Shown here piece by piece: positions 1 through 7,327 of a stretch of 32,973 nucleotides of DNA; the stretch's first letter is position 1, and every line of letters begins with the position of its first letter. Source of the DNA: an actinobacterium SCGC AAA044-N04. Its GTDB lineage: Bacteria; Actinomycetota; Actinomycetes; Nanopelagicales; Nanopelagicaceae. The translations under genes and the position numbers were made by a program. The notes beneath the pieces were generated by a model that had not been told where the DNA came from, made no database searches, and saw only the letters and a list, made by a program, of their open reading frames with translations. The stretch spans positions 234,792-267,764 of the forward strand of contig KB900461.1 of NCBI GenBank assembly GCA_000378885.1. The letters are read 5' to 3'.

Positions 1-369
1 GGCTTTTCCATCCTTGGATTTCATAGTTGGTGCGCCACCAGTTGACCAGTACGAGTAAGTCTTAGAGACGCCTTTTTGGCCTTGAATCTTCTTTTCAATT
101 TCAACGGCAGTTGTTGCAACTGATGGATCATCGATTGTTGAACTTGCAGAGTCAACTACCATGACTGCAACTGGCTCTTCTGCACCAAAGACATCCACAA
201 CATATTTTGCGGCTTTAGCAGAATCACTATTAAGGTCTGAGTAGCCGCCCGAATCTAAACGGCCAAAGGAAAGCGAGCCAATAGCGCCAGCAATGATGGT
301 TGCGATAACAAAGGCTAGAAGGACTAACTTGCTGCGCCTAGCAATGAACTTTCCAAGCTTCTCAAACAC
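1..369 (-). CDS. MMPL-family transporter, N-terminal fragment (cut by window edge)
   Basis: The first 123 residues of a membrane exporter run off the left edge of the window. The GTG start at 367-369 follows an AAGGAG ribosome-binding site at 378-383 (minus strand), so the start is well supported. Residues 1-13 are basic and amphipathic (MFEKLGKFIARRSK), residues 15-34 form a transmembrane helix, and an extracytoplasmic domain follows with the pattern FGRLDSGGYSDLNSDSAKAA. This is the usual opening of actinobacterial MMPL/RND-like proteins (MmpL, or SCO-type lipid or drug exporters), in which TM1 is followed by a large periplasmic loop. The substrate cannot be told from this fragment. It is divergent from a 38-codon ORF, with only 32 bases between the starts. 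Confidence 0.85.
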   Translation of the reverse strand, partial: MFEKLGKFIARRSKLVLLAFVIATIIAGAIGSLSFGRLDSGGYSDLNSDSAKAAKYVVDVFGAEEPVAVMVVDSASSTIDDPSVATTAVEIEKKIQGQKGVSKTYSYWSTGGAPTMKSKDGKA

Positions 370-388
370 GTTTCTTACTCCTTAGATG

Positions 389-401
389 TAGACTTAAAAC
401 T
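389..401 (+). promoter_or_regulatory. Putative leaderless promoter of the small ORF
   Basis: TAGACT (389-394) is followed by exactly 7 nt and then the ATG at 402. This is the same -10-to-start geometry seen at six other genes in the window. No clear -35 is visible. Only the spacing supports it. Confidence 0.4.
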
Positions 402-518
402 ATGAGTGATCTCTTTCCTAATGTGACATCAGATGAGATCGATCCTGAAGCCGTGGCTGAACAATTACGTCGCGAAGAAGAAATTAAGTCTGATAAGCCG
501 CCTCACCACCAGGATTAA
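402..518 (+). CDS. Small acidic hypothetical protein (38 aa)
   Basis: I do not recognise this family. The ORF reads MSDLFPNVTSDEIDPEAVAE and continues with QLRREEEIKSDKPPHHQD. It is highly charged and helix-prone in the middle (AVAEQLRREEEIK), with no membrane segment or cysteine. There is no Shine-Dalgarno sequence, but a TANNNT box 7 nt before the ATG would give a leaderless transcript. Its stop overlaps the stop of the convergent FmdB-like gene by 4 bases, which is typical spacing for real genes in this genome. Without the ORF the MMPL-FmdB interval would be 145 bases of non-coding DNA, unusually long here. It could still be chance. Confidence 0.45.
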   Translation: MSDLFPNVTSDEIDPEAVAEQLRREEEIKSDKPPHHQD

Positions 519-763
519 TCTGCCTTAGCTGCCGGAGCAGCTGGGGGCGTAGGTGTGGATTTAGCAGGTTCACTTGCAGTTGTCTTTTTTGCAGAATCTG
601 TTTTATAAAACCCAGAGCCTTTAAATACAACACCGACTGCGCTATAGACCTTACGGATTTCTCCCTTGCACTGTGGGCACACGGTGAGTGAGGCATCACT
701 AAAGGATTGGAAAGCTTCAAATTCATGCTCGCAAGCGGTACATGCGTATTGGTAGGTAGGCAC
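515..763 (-). CDS. FmdB-family zinc-ribbon protein
   Basis: An 82-residue protein starting MPTYQYACTACEHEFE, the diagnostic opening of the FmdB/CxxC_CxxC_SSSS regulatory family. Two CxxC pairs (CTAC near residue 8 and CPQC near 33) make a single zinc ribbon. The motif VVFKGSGFYKTD follows, then a low-complexity Ala/Pro/Thr/Lys tail. The GTG at 761-763 is chosen because the family begins with (M)PTYxYxC and a GGAG site lies 5 nt upstream; the longer reading frame, open as far as 901, is rejected. FmdB was named from the methylotroph formamidase regulator, but its molecular role in actinobacteria is not established. It is usually a single gene near the 5-formyl-THF cyclo-ligase, which here lies about 3.6 kb away. 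Confidence 0.88.
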   Translation of the reverse strand: MPTYQYACTACEHEFEAFQSFSDASLTVCPQCKGEIRKVYSAVGVVFKGSGFYKTDSAKKTTASEPAKSTPTPPAAPAAKAD

Positions 764-877
764 TAGCGCTCCAATCATTAAATATGGCCTTATTCCAACC
801 CTCTGGGGGTAGAAGCTAAGTCTAAAGAAGTGAGACGATTGGCGCGAATTCAAGTCCAAGATACGAAGGAGATCTAA

Positions 878-1408
878 GTGAAAATCACTCGAGTCCGACA
901 ATTCTTGGCAGTTTTAGCCTTTCTTGGCTTTATGGGTGTGACATCAGCGAGTGCAAACTCACTTATTACAACTTCACCAATAAGTGGATCCACGGTCACG
1001 ACAGCTCCTACATCAGTAACTCTGACTACTCAAGTTGCTTTGCTTCCTGATGCAAACGAAATAGTGATTACAGACCCTGCAGGAGTACGCGTTGATGATG
1101 GAACTCTGACAATTAGCGATGTTTCAGCGACTATTGGTCTAAAACCTCTTGTTGATTCTGGAATTTATAAGGTTTCTTATACTTTGTATTCAGAGGGAGA
1201 TGTTCCACTAGAGGGTTCATTTACATTTAATTTTTCTGCTCCCACTGTGATTTCACCGACTGAAGCATCACCTACTCCCACACAAACCCAAACACCTGCA
1301 AGTAGCAGTTGGGGAACAAATATTTTTATTATTTTTCTTTTAATCATGGCATTTTTTGTTCTAATTGCGCTCGCACTCTATGCGAGAAAACTCTTTAGGG
1401 AACGATGA
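878..1408 (+). CDS. CopC-like domain membrane-anchored protein lacking copper ligands
   Basis: A 176-residue exported protein. A signal peptide (about residues 1-26, ending ASA-N) leads into a CopC/YobA beta-sandwich (about 27-120: TTSPISGSTVTTAPTSVTL, later VITDPAGVRV and GIYKVSYTLYSEGD). A Ser/Thr/Pro linker (125-145) and a C-terminal TM helix (148-168) with a basic tail (RKLFRER) follow. CopC proteins that bind Cu(II) use the mature N-terminal His (Ala-His-Ala) and the His of an SADGHPVSG-type loop. Here these positions read ASANSL and SEGDVPLEG, so both His are gone. The GTG start is preceded by a strong AAGGAG. The stop overlaps the ATG of the CopD-CtaG gene (ATGA), so the two are translationally coupled. 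A role in copper delivery to cytochrome oxidase fits the context, but direct metal binding is doubtful. Confidence 0.8.
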   Translation: MKITRVRQFLAVLAFLGFMGVTSASANSLITTSPISGSTVTTAPTSVTLTTQVALLPDANEIVITDPAGVRVDDGTLTISDVSATIGLKPLVDSGIYKVSYTLYSEGDVPLEGSFTFNFSAPTVISPTEASPTPTQTQTPASSSWGTNIFIIFLLIMAFFVLIALALYARKLFRER

Positions 1409-3252
1409 TCGCTTTAAGCACAATATTTAAGTATCTATCCCTCATAGGAAGTTTTGCCGTAGTTGGAACGCTATTGGCTATGGGATTTTTGCTTCTTGAT
1501 ACCCATGGAAAACTTTCTACTTCTGCTCAAAAGCTTCGCACGATGTTATGGATTTGCGGCCTTACCTGGTCAATTGGAAGCATTGGAACAATTCTCTTTA
1601 CGCTAGCGACCATCCTGGATCAACCACTCTCAGTGGCTTTAGATTCAACCGTCTTACGCTCTTTCGTTACCCAAGTAACTTTAGGTCAGTATTTACTATT
1701 TCAATCAATCGTTGCCCTATTCATAACTTTTGCATCTATTCGCGTCAATAAGATTCTTACAGTCATTGTCCTTCTCATCCTCACACTCATTGGCCTAGTT
1801 GCACCTATTTTCCAGAGTCACTCAGCTTCAAGCGGATCACATGCGATGGCTATCGGATCTTTAGTTGTTCACGTGGTTGCACTCTCGTTGTGGGTTGGCG
1901 GTGTAATAACACTTGCCATCTTGGACCCTGAAGATAGACCAATAGCAGTGCCACGATTTAGTGCATTAGCTTTATGGGCCGCTATCGCTGTTGTAATAAG
2001 TGGAACAGCCAATGCTTGGGCCCGTCTAGATTTCAAAGAAGCGTGGAACTCGACCTATGCATGGGTAGTAATTGGAAAAGTTGTTCTTACAATAATTTTG
2101 ATTACGATTGGATATTTACACCGTAAGAACTTGGCGCTGCGCAGTTCGATTAATTGGACAGGCTTTGCGCGATTAATCTTTGCAGAGAGCTTGGTCATGG
2201 TTGTTACGGTTGCCATGGGTGCATGGTTATCTTCAAACCAAGCACCATTGAGGCCAGAGCGTCCAAAGTTTGATCCAGCTTTAGCTGTTGCAGGAATTTC
2301 TACGCCTCCAGCACCGACCTGGAGTCGCATCTTTTTGAGTTATGAACCAGATGCATTAATGATTGGAATTTTAGTCACAGCAGTTGCGCTCTACATTAAG
2401 GGTGTCGTTGTTCTTACAAAGCGAGGCGATAAGTGGCCAGTAGGTCGCACAATCTCGTTTGCCTTAGCAATTTCAGCAATAGATTTTGCTACTAGTGGCG
2501 GACTTGGTCTCTATGCTCACTTTGCATTTTCATATCACATGGTTGCTCACATGATTTTAGGAATGATTGCACCCATTGGAATTGTTTTGGGAGCACCAAT
2601 TACATTAGCGCTACGAACCTTGCCACAAGGCAGAAATGGAGACGAGCGTGGCGTTAGAGGATCACTTCTTGCCGCACTTCATTCCAAGTTAGCTATTTTC
2701 TATACCAATCCCTTAGTGGCCTTAGCTTTCTTTGATGGATCTCTCTTTGCTCTCTATTTCACAAACTTATTTGGATCACTCATGCAATCGCATGTGGGAC
2801 ATCTAGTCATGAATGTTCACTTTCTTCTTGCGGGCATTCTCTTCTTCCATGTCGTAATTGGAATTGATCCAAACCCACGCAGAGTTCCACATTTAGTGCG
2901 CATTGTTATTCTCTTTGCAGCTATGAGTATTCATGCATTCTTCTCAGTTGCTCTGATGTCTAACTCAACTTTGATTGACGGTGGATACTTCGCTTCCCTT
3001 AAATCACCATGGCTTCTTGATCTACTTGCCGATCAGCGCATTGGTGGATCGATTGGGTGGGCGATGGGGGAGATTCCAATTCTCCTAGCCTTGGTTGCCA
3101 CTTTTATCAGCTGGGTTAAGGATGACTCACGTGAAAGCATACGAATTGATAAAAATGCTGCCCGATCTGCAGCAATGGGTCAACCAGATGAGTTGGCAAC
3201 GTATAACAAGTATTTGCAAGATTTAGCCCAACGCGATAGAAATGAACCCTAA
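1405..3252 (+). CDS. CopD-CtaG fusion: copper import / cytochrome c oxidase assembly protein
   Basis: A 615-residue polytopic membrane protein of two fused families. The N-terminal half (to about residue 300) is CopD-like, with the motif LVVHVVALSLWVGGVI (H...LWVGG). The C-terminal half (about 315-590) is caa3_CtaG, with YHMVAHMILGMIAPIG, LGAPITLALRTLP, HVGHLVMNVHF and HVVIGIDPNPR. About 14-16 hydrophobic helices are visible. CtaG proteins assist copper insertion into cytochrome c oxidase, and CopD imports copper with CopC. Such fusions are common in actinobacteria. It starts by ATGA overlap with the CopC-like gene and ends by TAATG overlap with the acyl-CoA dehydrogenase, so all three appear to be one transcript. 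The His/Met-rich CtaG motifs are intact, unlike the upstream CopC. Confidence 0.9.
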   Translation: MIALSTIFKYLSLIGSFAVVGTLLAMGFLLLDTHGKLSTSAQKLRTMLWICGLTWSIGSIGTILFTLATILDQPLSVALDSTVLRSFVTQVTLGQYLLFQSIVALFITFASIRVNKILTVIVLLILTLIGLVAPIFQSHSASSGSHAMAIGSLVVHVVALSLWVGGVITLAILDPEDRPIAVPRFSALALWAAIAVVISGTANAWARLDFKEAWNSTYAWVVIGKVVLTIILITIGYLHRKNLALRSSINWTGFARLIFAESLVMVVTVAMGAWLSSNQAPLRPERPKFDPALAVAGISTPPAPTWSRIFLSYEPDALMIGILVTAVALYIKGVVVLTKRGDKWPVGRTISFALAISAIDFATSGGLGLYAHFAFSYHMVAHMILGMIAPIGIVLGAPITLALRTLPQGRNGDERGVRGSLLAALHSKLAIFYTNPLVALAFFDGSLFALYFTNLFGSLMQSHVGHLVMNVHFLLAGILFFHVVIGIDPNPRRVPHLVRIVILFAAMSIHAFFSVALMSNSTLIDGGYFASLKSPWLLDLLADQRIGGSIGWAMGEIPILLALVATFISWVKDDSRESIRIDKNAARSAAMGQPDELATYNKYLQDLAQRDRNEP

Positions 3253-4397
3253 TGGCAAACTTATTTGATATTCCTAGCGAATATAAAGAACTTCGTGCCA
3301 GCGTTCGCGCCTTGGCCGAAAAGGAAATTGCTCCATTTGCAAAAGCAGTTGATGAAGATCATCGCTTTCCACAAGAAGCAGCTGATGCACTTCAAAAAGC
3401 CGGCCTAGCTGCAGCACACGTTCCAACTGAATTTGGTGGCGATGGGGCGGATGCTCTTGCTGTTGTAATAATCATTGAAGAAGTTGCACGCGTTTGTGGT
3501 GCTTCATCCCTTATTCCAGCTGTTAATAAACTTGGATCACTTCCACTGATGCTCGGTGGCAATAAGGATCAAAAGCAGCGTTGGTTGTCTCAATTGGCAC
3601 AAGGTAAAGGTTTTTCATATTGCTTATCAGAATCTGATGCCGGTTCAGATGCTTCAGCACTTCGTACAAAAGTTGAGCGAGATGGTGACGGCTGGATTCT
3701 TAATGGAAGTAAAAAATGGATTTCAAATGCAGGGATTTCGGAGTATTACACAGTCATTGCACAAGGTGATGCCTCCCTTGGTTCAAAAGGAATTACTGCA
3801 TTCGTAGTTGAAAAATCTGATCCAGGCGTATCTTTCGGTGCTCCAGAAAAGAAAATGGGCTTTAGAGGTTCACCTACTCGTGAAGTTTATTTCGACAATG
3901 TGAAGTTGGCAGATGATCGCCGCATTAGCGAAGTTGGCGAAGGCTTTGCCCTAGCAATGAACACACTTGATCACACACGCATCACTATTGCTGCACAAGC
4001 GCTCGGTATTGCGCAAGGAGCACTTGATGTTGCAACTCAGTATTCACATGAGCGTAAGCAGTTTGGGAAAGAGATCTTTGATTTCCAAGGGGTTCAATTT
4101 ATGTTGGCAGATATGGCAATGAATATTGAAGCCGCCCGTCAATTAACCTATGTTGCAGCATCAAAGAGTGAGAGCGGTGAAAAGGATCTCCGTTTCTTCT
4201 CAGCTGCAAGCAAATGCTTTGCTAGTGATGTTGCTATGAAGGTTACAACTGATGCTGTTCAGATTTTGGGTGGTTATGGCTACGTTTCAGATTACCCAGT
4301 TGAACGAATGATGCGAGATGCCAAACTCACTCAGATCTATGAAGGAACCAATCAAATTCAGCGAATAGTTATGGCGCGCAATCTACCTAACGCTTAA
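3252..4397 (+). CDS. Acyl-CoA dehydrogenase (short/medium-chain or FadE25-like)
   Basis: A 381-residue FAD enzyme catalysing alpha,beta-dehydrogenation of acyl-CoA in beta-oxidation or branched-chain amino-acid breakdown. The order is canonical: helical N-domain (1-120), a middle beta-domain with the FAD/substrate loop YCLSESDAGSDASALRT (about 118-134) and KKWISNAG, then a C-terminal helical domain with RKQFGKEIFDFQ and QILGGYGYVSDYPVERMMRD. YEGTNQIQRIVMARNL ends the protein, and Glu364 in YEGT is the expected catalytic base position. The length is normal for the family. The start codon shares its A with the TAA of the CopD-CtaG gene. The 3' end overlaps the convergent cyclo-ligase gene by 11 bases. 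Chain-length specificity cannot be read from the sequence. Confidence 0.95.
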   Translation: MANLFDIPSEYKELRASVRALAEKEIAPFAKAVDEDHRFPQEAADALQKAGLAAAHVPTEFGGDGADALAVVIIIEEVARVCGASSLIPAVNKLGSLPLMLGGNKDQKQRWLSQLAQGKGFSYCLSESDAGSDASALRTKVERDGDGWILNGSKKWISNAGISEYYTVIAQGDASLGSKGITAFVVEKSDPGVSFGAPEKKMGFRGSPTREVYFDNVKLADDRRISEVGEGFALAMNTLDHTRITIAAQALGIAQGALDVATQYSHERKQFGKEIFDFQGVQFMLADMAMNIEAARQLTYVAASKSESGEKDLRFFSAASKCFASDVAMKVTTDAVQILGGYGYVSDYPVERMMRDAKLTQIYEGTNQIQRIVMARNLPNA

Positions 4398-4935
4398 ATC
4401 TGACTATGAGCGAAGGTGTTGCCGCGGCATCTAGGGCAATATCGTGAGCTTCTCGTGGCAAAGTTTCACTCGTTAATTCACCTGCATGAACTAAACCAAT
4501 TTTCCATCCGGGCAATGTTGGTAATGCGCGATCGTAAAAACCGCCACCCTGTCCCATTCGATAACCTTCCTGGTCAATACGAAGTGCTGGAGTAATGACC
4601 ACACCAACATCACTTGTGTCCGTTACTGCTGGACCAGTTGGTTCAGTGAGATTTTTTGTGATTTTCAAATGTGTGGGATTACCATCCCACTGAACCCATT
4701 CAATAACTAAACCATTTACTCTAGGGAGCAAGAGTTTTTTGCCATCTGCTAAAAAAGCTTTATTGATTTCAGTGGTGCTGGGTTCCTGGGCATATGAAAA
4801 GTAGGAGCAGATTGTTGTGGCACTGACTATCTCTGGAGCTTTCAGAATTACATTGAAATTGGTGGGGATGAATTTTTGAACCCGTTCACGGCGGTAACGA
4901 TCACGCAACTGCTTCTTGAGTGTGTTCTGACTCAT
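4387..4935 (-). CDS. ygfA: 5-formyltetrahydrofolate cyclo-ligase
   Basis: A 182-residue ATP-dependent enzyme turning 5-formyl-THF into 5,10-methenyl-THF, so recycling a folate storage form. The N-terminus (MSQNTLKKQLRDRYRRER) matches the basic first helix of the family. The C-terminal motif RMGQGGGFYDR (G-x-G-G-G-[FY]-Y-D-R) is the diagnostic ATP/folate site. I start at the ATG at 4933-4935, behind a GGAGGG site, and not at the upstream in-frame codon at 4971, which would add 12 Arg/Lys-rich residues with no family match. In actinobacteria this gene commonly sits divergently next to galU-glp-rimJ; here the glp-like gene follows directly and galU is missing from the interval. Confidence 0.93.
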   Translation of the reverse strand: MSQNTLKKQLRDRYRRERVQKFIPTNFNVILKAPEIVSATTICSYFSYAQEPSTTEINKAFLADGKKLLLPRVNGLVIEWVQWDGNPTHLKITKNLTEPTGPAVTDTSDVGVVITPALRIDQEGYRMGQGGGFYDRALPTLPGWKIGLVHAGELTSETLPREAHDIALDAAATPSLIVRFKR

Positions 4936-4991
4936 TGCTTTCGCCCTCCGCTTTCCACGCCTAAATCCCAAAGATTACTGACCACAACAAG

Positions 4992-4997
4992 TATGGT
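4992..4997 (+). promoter_or_regulatory. Leaderless -10 box of the glp-like gene
   Basis: TATGGT is followed by 6 nt and the ATG at 5004, with no Shine-Dalgarno sequence. The predicted transcription start coincides with the A of the ATG. This argues for starting the protein at 5004 and not at the GTG at 4998, which directly abuts the -10 box. Confidence 0.55.
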
Positions 4998-5003
4998 GTG
5001 ATT

Positions 5004-5915
5004 ATGGCAGAGCACACGCGGGTTGATGAGTTTTTAACTTCACTTTTAGCGATCTGCAAACCTCTCGATTCCTTTGAAATGCCTTTACTCGATGCCCATG
5101 GAGCAACGCTGGCAGAAGATGTTTATGCGGGAGAGCGATTAGTAATGAAGGCTGGTTCAAGGATTCGTTCAACTCAAATTGGTTTAGCTGCATCTATTGG
5201 GCTCGATCATCTACCAACCAGACCACATCCACGTGTTGTCGTTATGTCAGCTGGCCCAGATTTAGTTGAACCAGGTAAAACGCTAAGTGATGATGAAGAG
5301 TTTGAAACTAACTCCTGGATGCTCACAACTGCTGTGCGTGAAGTTGGCGCAGTTGCATATCGCGTTCATTCAATTCCAGATGATGAAGCGCAGCTACAGA
5401 ACTTGATTGAAGATCAATTAGTACGGGCCGATTTAATCATTATTAGCGGTGAGCGCCAGGATGATTCATTTGATTTGATAACACGAACAATTTCAAACAT
5501 GGGCGAAATCACGACTGTTGATATGGCGATAGAGATGAGTGGTCGACATAACTTTGGACTCATTGGTCCGGATAAGACTCCAATCATCACTTTGCCTGGG
5601 GATCCAATCGCGGCATATATTTCATTTGAGCTTTTTGTTCGTCCAATGATTCGCACAATGCTGGGTGCAGCAACCATCCACCGTCCGAGCGTGAAGGCTA
5701 AATTAGAAAAAGCTATTGAATCCAGCGAGGGATTGCGCTCATATATTCGTGCGGCCCTTTCTGAAGATGCTAAATCTGTAACACCACTAACAAATCAAGA
5801 GGAACTCTCAACACTCTCTGATGCTTCTGCTTTCATAGCCGTGGGCGAAAAAGATATTCACTTAAAAGCCGGAGATGAAGTGACTGTGGTTGTCTTAGAG
5901 CGTAGATACATTTAA
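5004..5915 (+). CDS. glp: Reduced MoeA/gephyrin-like protein, probable divisome protein Glp
   Basis: A 303-residue MoeA/gephyrin-E homologue, about 100 residues shorter than MoeA. Residues 1-38 match MoeA domain I (VDEFLTSLLAICKPL, LLDAHGATLAEDVYA). The sequence then jumps straight to the GEVLLPAGTRL-like segment (GERLVMKAGSRIRSTQIGLA), so domain II with the NSAMDGYA motif is absent. Domain III is present but its active-site loops are changed: TGDEL is SAGPDL, SGGVSVGDYD is SGERQDDSFD, and QPGKPL is EMSGRH. LPGNPVSA survives as LPGDPIAA. Domain IV closes the protein. It is therefore very unlikely to insert molybdenum. The neighbours rimJ and sepX match the known actinobacterial Glp-GlpR/SepX cell-division locus, in which a gephyrin-like protein binds FtsZ and a membrane receptor. 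The Glp role is inferred from context and residue loss. The start at 5004 follows from the leaderless promoter. Confidence 0.75.
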   Translation: MAEHTRVDEFLTSLLAICKPLDSFEMPLLDAHGATLAEDVYAGERLVMKAGSRIRSTQIGLAASIGLDHLPTRPHPRVVVMSAGPDLVEPGKTLSDDEEFETNSWMLTTAVREVGAVAYRVHSIPDDEAQLQNLIEDQLVRADLIIISGERQDDSFDLITRTISNMGEITTVDMAIEMSGRHNFGLIGPDKTPIITLPGDPIAAYISFELFVRPMIRTMLGAATIHRPSVKAKLEKAIESSEGLRSYIRAALSEDAKSVTPLTNQEELSTLSDASAFIAVGEKDIHLKAGDEVTVVVLERRYI

Positions 5916-5923
5916 GTAGTCAC

Positions 5924-6502
5924 ATGAGTCATCAATGGCCAGTAGTACTTAAAAGCGAAGAGCTTTCGTTGCAAGCGTTGAGATTTAGAGATCGCGGTCG
6001 TTGGAACAATGTCCGAGCCGAAAATCGCGACTGGCTCACTCCCTGGGAAGCCACAATCCCATTAATTCCAGGTGAAGATGCGCAGAATCCCAGTCACCTT
6101 CCTTCTTACTTTGAAATGGTGCGCACCCTTAACTCTGAGGCTCGAAATGGCCGCTCATTTTCATTTGCAATTTGGCATCAGCGCAATTTAATTGGGCAGA
6201 TTTCATTAGGTGGGGTAATTCTTGGAGCTATGCGGGGCGGCCATATTGGTTATTGGATTGATAAAAACTATGCAAATAGAGGCTTCACAACGCAAGCGGT
6301 TATGGCCCTGACGGGTTATTCATTTTCTATGCTCAATCTTCACCGCATTGAAATCAATGTCAGGCCAGAAAACACCGCATCAAGGCGAGTAGCTGAGAAG
6401 GCTGGCTATATTTTTGAAGGTGAACGTCCCCGTTATTTACATATTGCTGGAAATTGGCGAGACCATGTCGTATTCGTTAAGGAAAATCCTGCCGTTAAGT
6501 AG
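5924..6502 (+). CDS. rimJ: RimJ/RimL-type GNAT N-acetyltransferase
   Basis: A 192-residue GNAT-fold acetyltransferase using acetyl-CoA. The acetyl-CoA loop region is visible around GYWIDKNYANRGFTTQAV (R/Q-x-x-G-x-G/A variant, here NRGFTT). It is followed by the family-typical HRIEINVRPENTASRRVAEK and AGYIFEGERPRY, a RimJ signature in which the enzyme modifies N-terminal Ser/Ala of a protein. The length is normal. It begins 8 nt after the glp-like stop with no obvious Shine-Dalgarno sequence, so it is probably cotranscribed. In many actinobacteria this gene lies between glp and sepX; the acetylation target there is unknown, and S5 (the E. coli RimJ target) should not be assumed. Confidence 0.88.
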   Translation: MSHQWPVVLKSEELSLQALRFRDRGRWNNVRAENRDWLTPWEATIPLIPGEDAQNPSHLPSYFEMVRTLNSEARNGRSFSFAIWHQRNLIGQISLGGVILGAMRGGHIGYWIDKNYANRGFTTQAVMALTGYSFSMLNLHRIEINVRPENTASRRVAEKAGYIFEGERPRYLHIAGNWRDHVVFVKENPAVK

Positions 6503-6550
6503 GCTCTAAATCCCAAGTTCTGCAGGTCTAATCCTTTATCTTTGTGCATC

Positions 6551-7327
6551 ATGGCTTCCGGACTTATCTATATTGCGATCATTGGTATGTGGGTCGCATA
6601 TTTCGCACCCCGTTGGATCCATGACCGTAACGAATTTTCTGGAAAGTCAGTTGAGCGATTTAAGAGTGCACTCATTGTTGTTGCAACTTCATCACCACAT
6701 GGCGTTTCTGGAAGCGGATCTATTCATATTGATTTAGACCGCGAAGCAAAAATTGCGCAACTTCTTATGCGCAGACGAATTATGTTCTTTATTCTAACTG
6801 GTTCTCTAACTACGACACTTGTGGGTGGTTTCATGAATACGATGCCGTTTGTTTACTCATTAGTTCCTGTGACTGGAGTTTTGATTTATATAGCAAGTGT
6901 TCGTCGTCAAACTATTGCTGACAAGATTCAATACCGACGTGTTGCGCAACTACATCGTCGCACCACAGGTGTTTCAGCGACGAACTTAGCTGAAGTTGTA
7001 ACACCAAAGCCATCGCAAGAACATTGGATTCCACTTTCAGAGCGTGAACTCAAAGGTGTTGTTCTATTGCCTAAGGGAACTGCAGCTGTTCGCCAAACTT
7101 GGGAACCTTCAGAAGTGCCAGCTCCAACTTATGTCAGCGCACCTAAGGCAATTATTCCTAAGCGCGTTATTGATTTAACTATTCCAGGAGCATGGAGTGA
7201 TGAGCAAGAGCGCTTAGAGCGCGAAGCCCTTGCTGCTGCATCACCTTCACGTGATGAAATCTTTGACCAACAACTAGCTGATGAAGCAGTTGAGCGCCTT
7301 AATCAAGCACGCGCCTCTAACGAATAA
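6551..7327 (+). CDS. sepX: SepX/GlpR-type membrane protein of the actinobacterial divisome
   Basis: A 258-residue protein. It opens MASGLIYIAIIGMWVAYFAP, an N-terminal TM helix (about 4-20), followed by RWIHDRNEFSGKSVERFKSA, the pattern that opens SepX/GlpR proteins (TM, then a W-[LI]-x-R-x-[DE] motif and ERF). Two further hydrophobic helices lie at about residues 80-97 and 101-118. The rest is a cytoplasmic, charged, Pro/Ala-containing tail with VIDLTIPGAWSDEQERLERE near the end, a conserved C-terminal element in such proteins. SepX in Streptomyces and GlpR in Corynebacterium act at the septum with Glp, FtsZ or the DivIVA/Wag31 system. I chose the ATG at 6551; an in-frame TTG at 6542 is possible. 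A TATCTT box lies 8 nt upstream. The stop codon abuts that of the convergent mannosyltransferase. Confidence 0.8.
   Translation: MASGLIYIAIIGMWVAYFAPRWIHDRNEFSGKSVERFKSALIVVATSSPHGVSGSGSIHIDLDREAKIAQLLMRRRIMFFILTGSLTTTLVGGFMNTMPFVYSLVPVTGVLIYIASVRRQTIADKIQYRRVAQLHRRTTGVSATNLAEVVTPKPSQEHWIPLSERELKGVVLLPKGTAAVRQTWEPSEVPAPTYVSAPKAIIPKRVIDLTIPGAWSDEQERLEREALAAASPSRDEIFDQQLADEAVERLNQARASNE

Noticed and set aside
764..901. Longer FmdB frame starting at 901
   Set aside because: The extra N-terminus has no family similarity, overlaps the divergent CopC-like start, and the GTG at 763 has a ribosome-binding site and the canonical MPTYQY opening.
5004..5915. Functional molybdopterin molybdenumtransferase MoeA
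   Set aside because: Domain II is absent and the active-site motifs are changed, so the plain moeA annotation would mislead.
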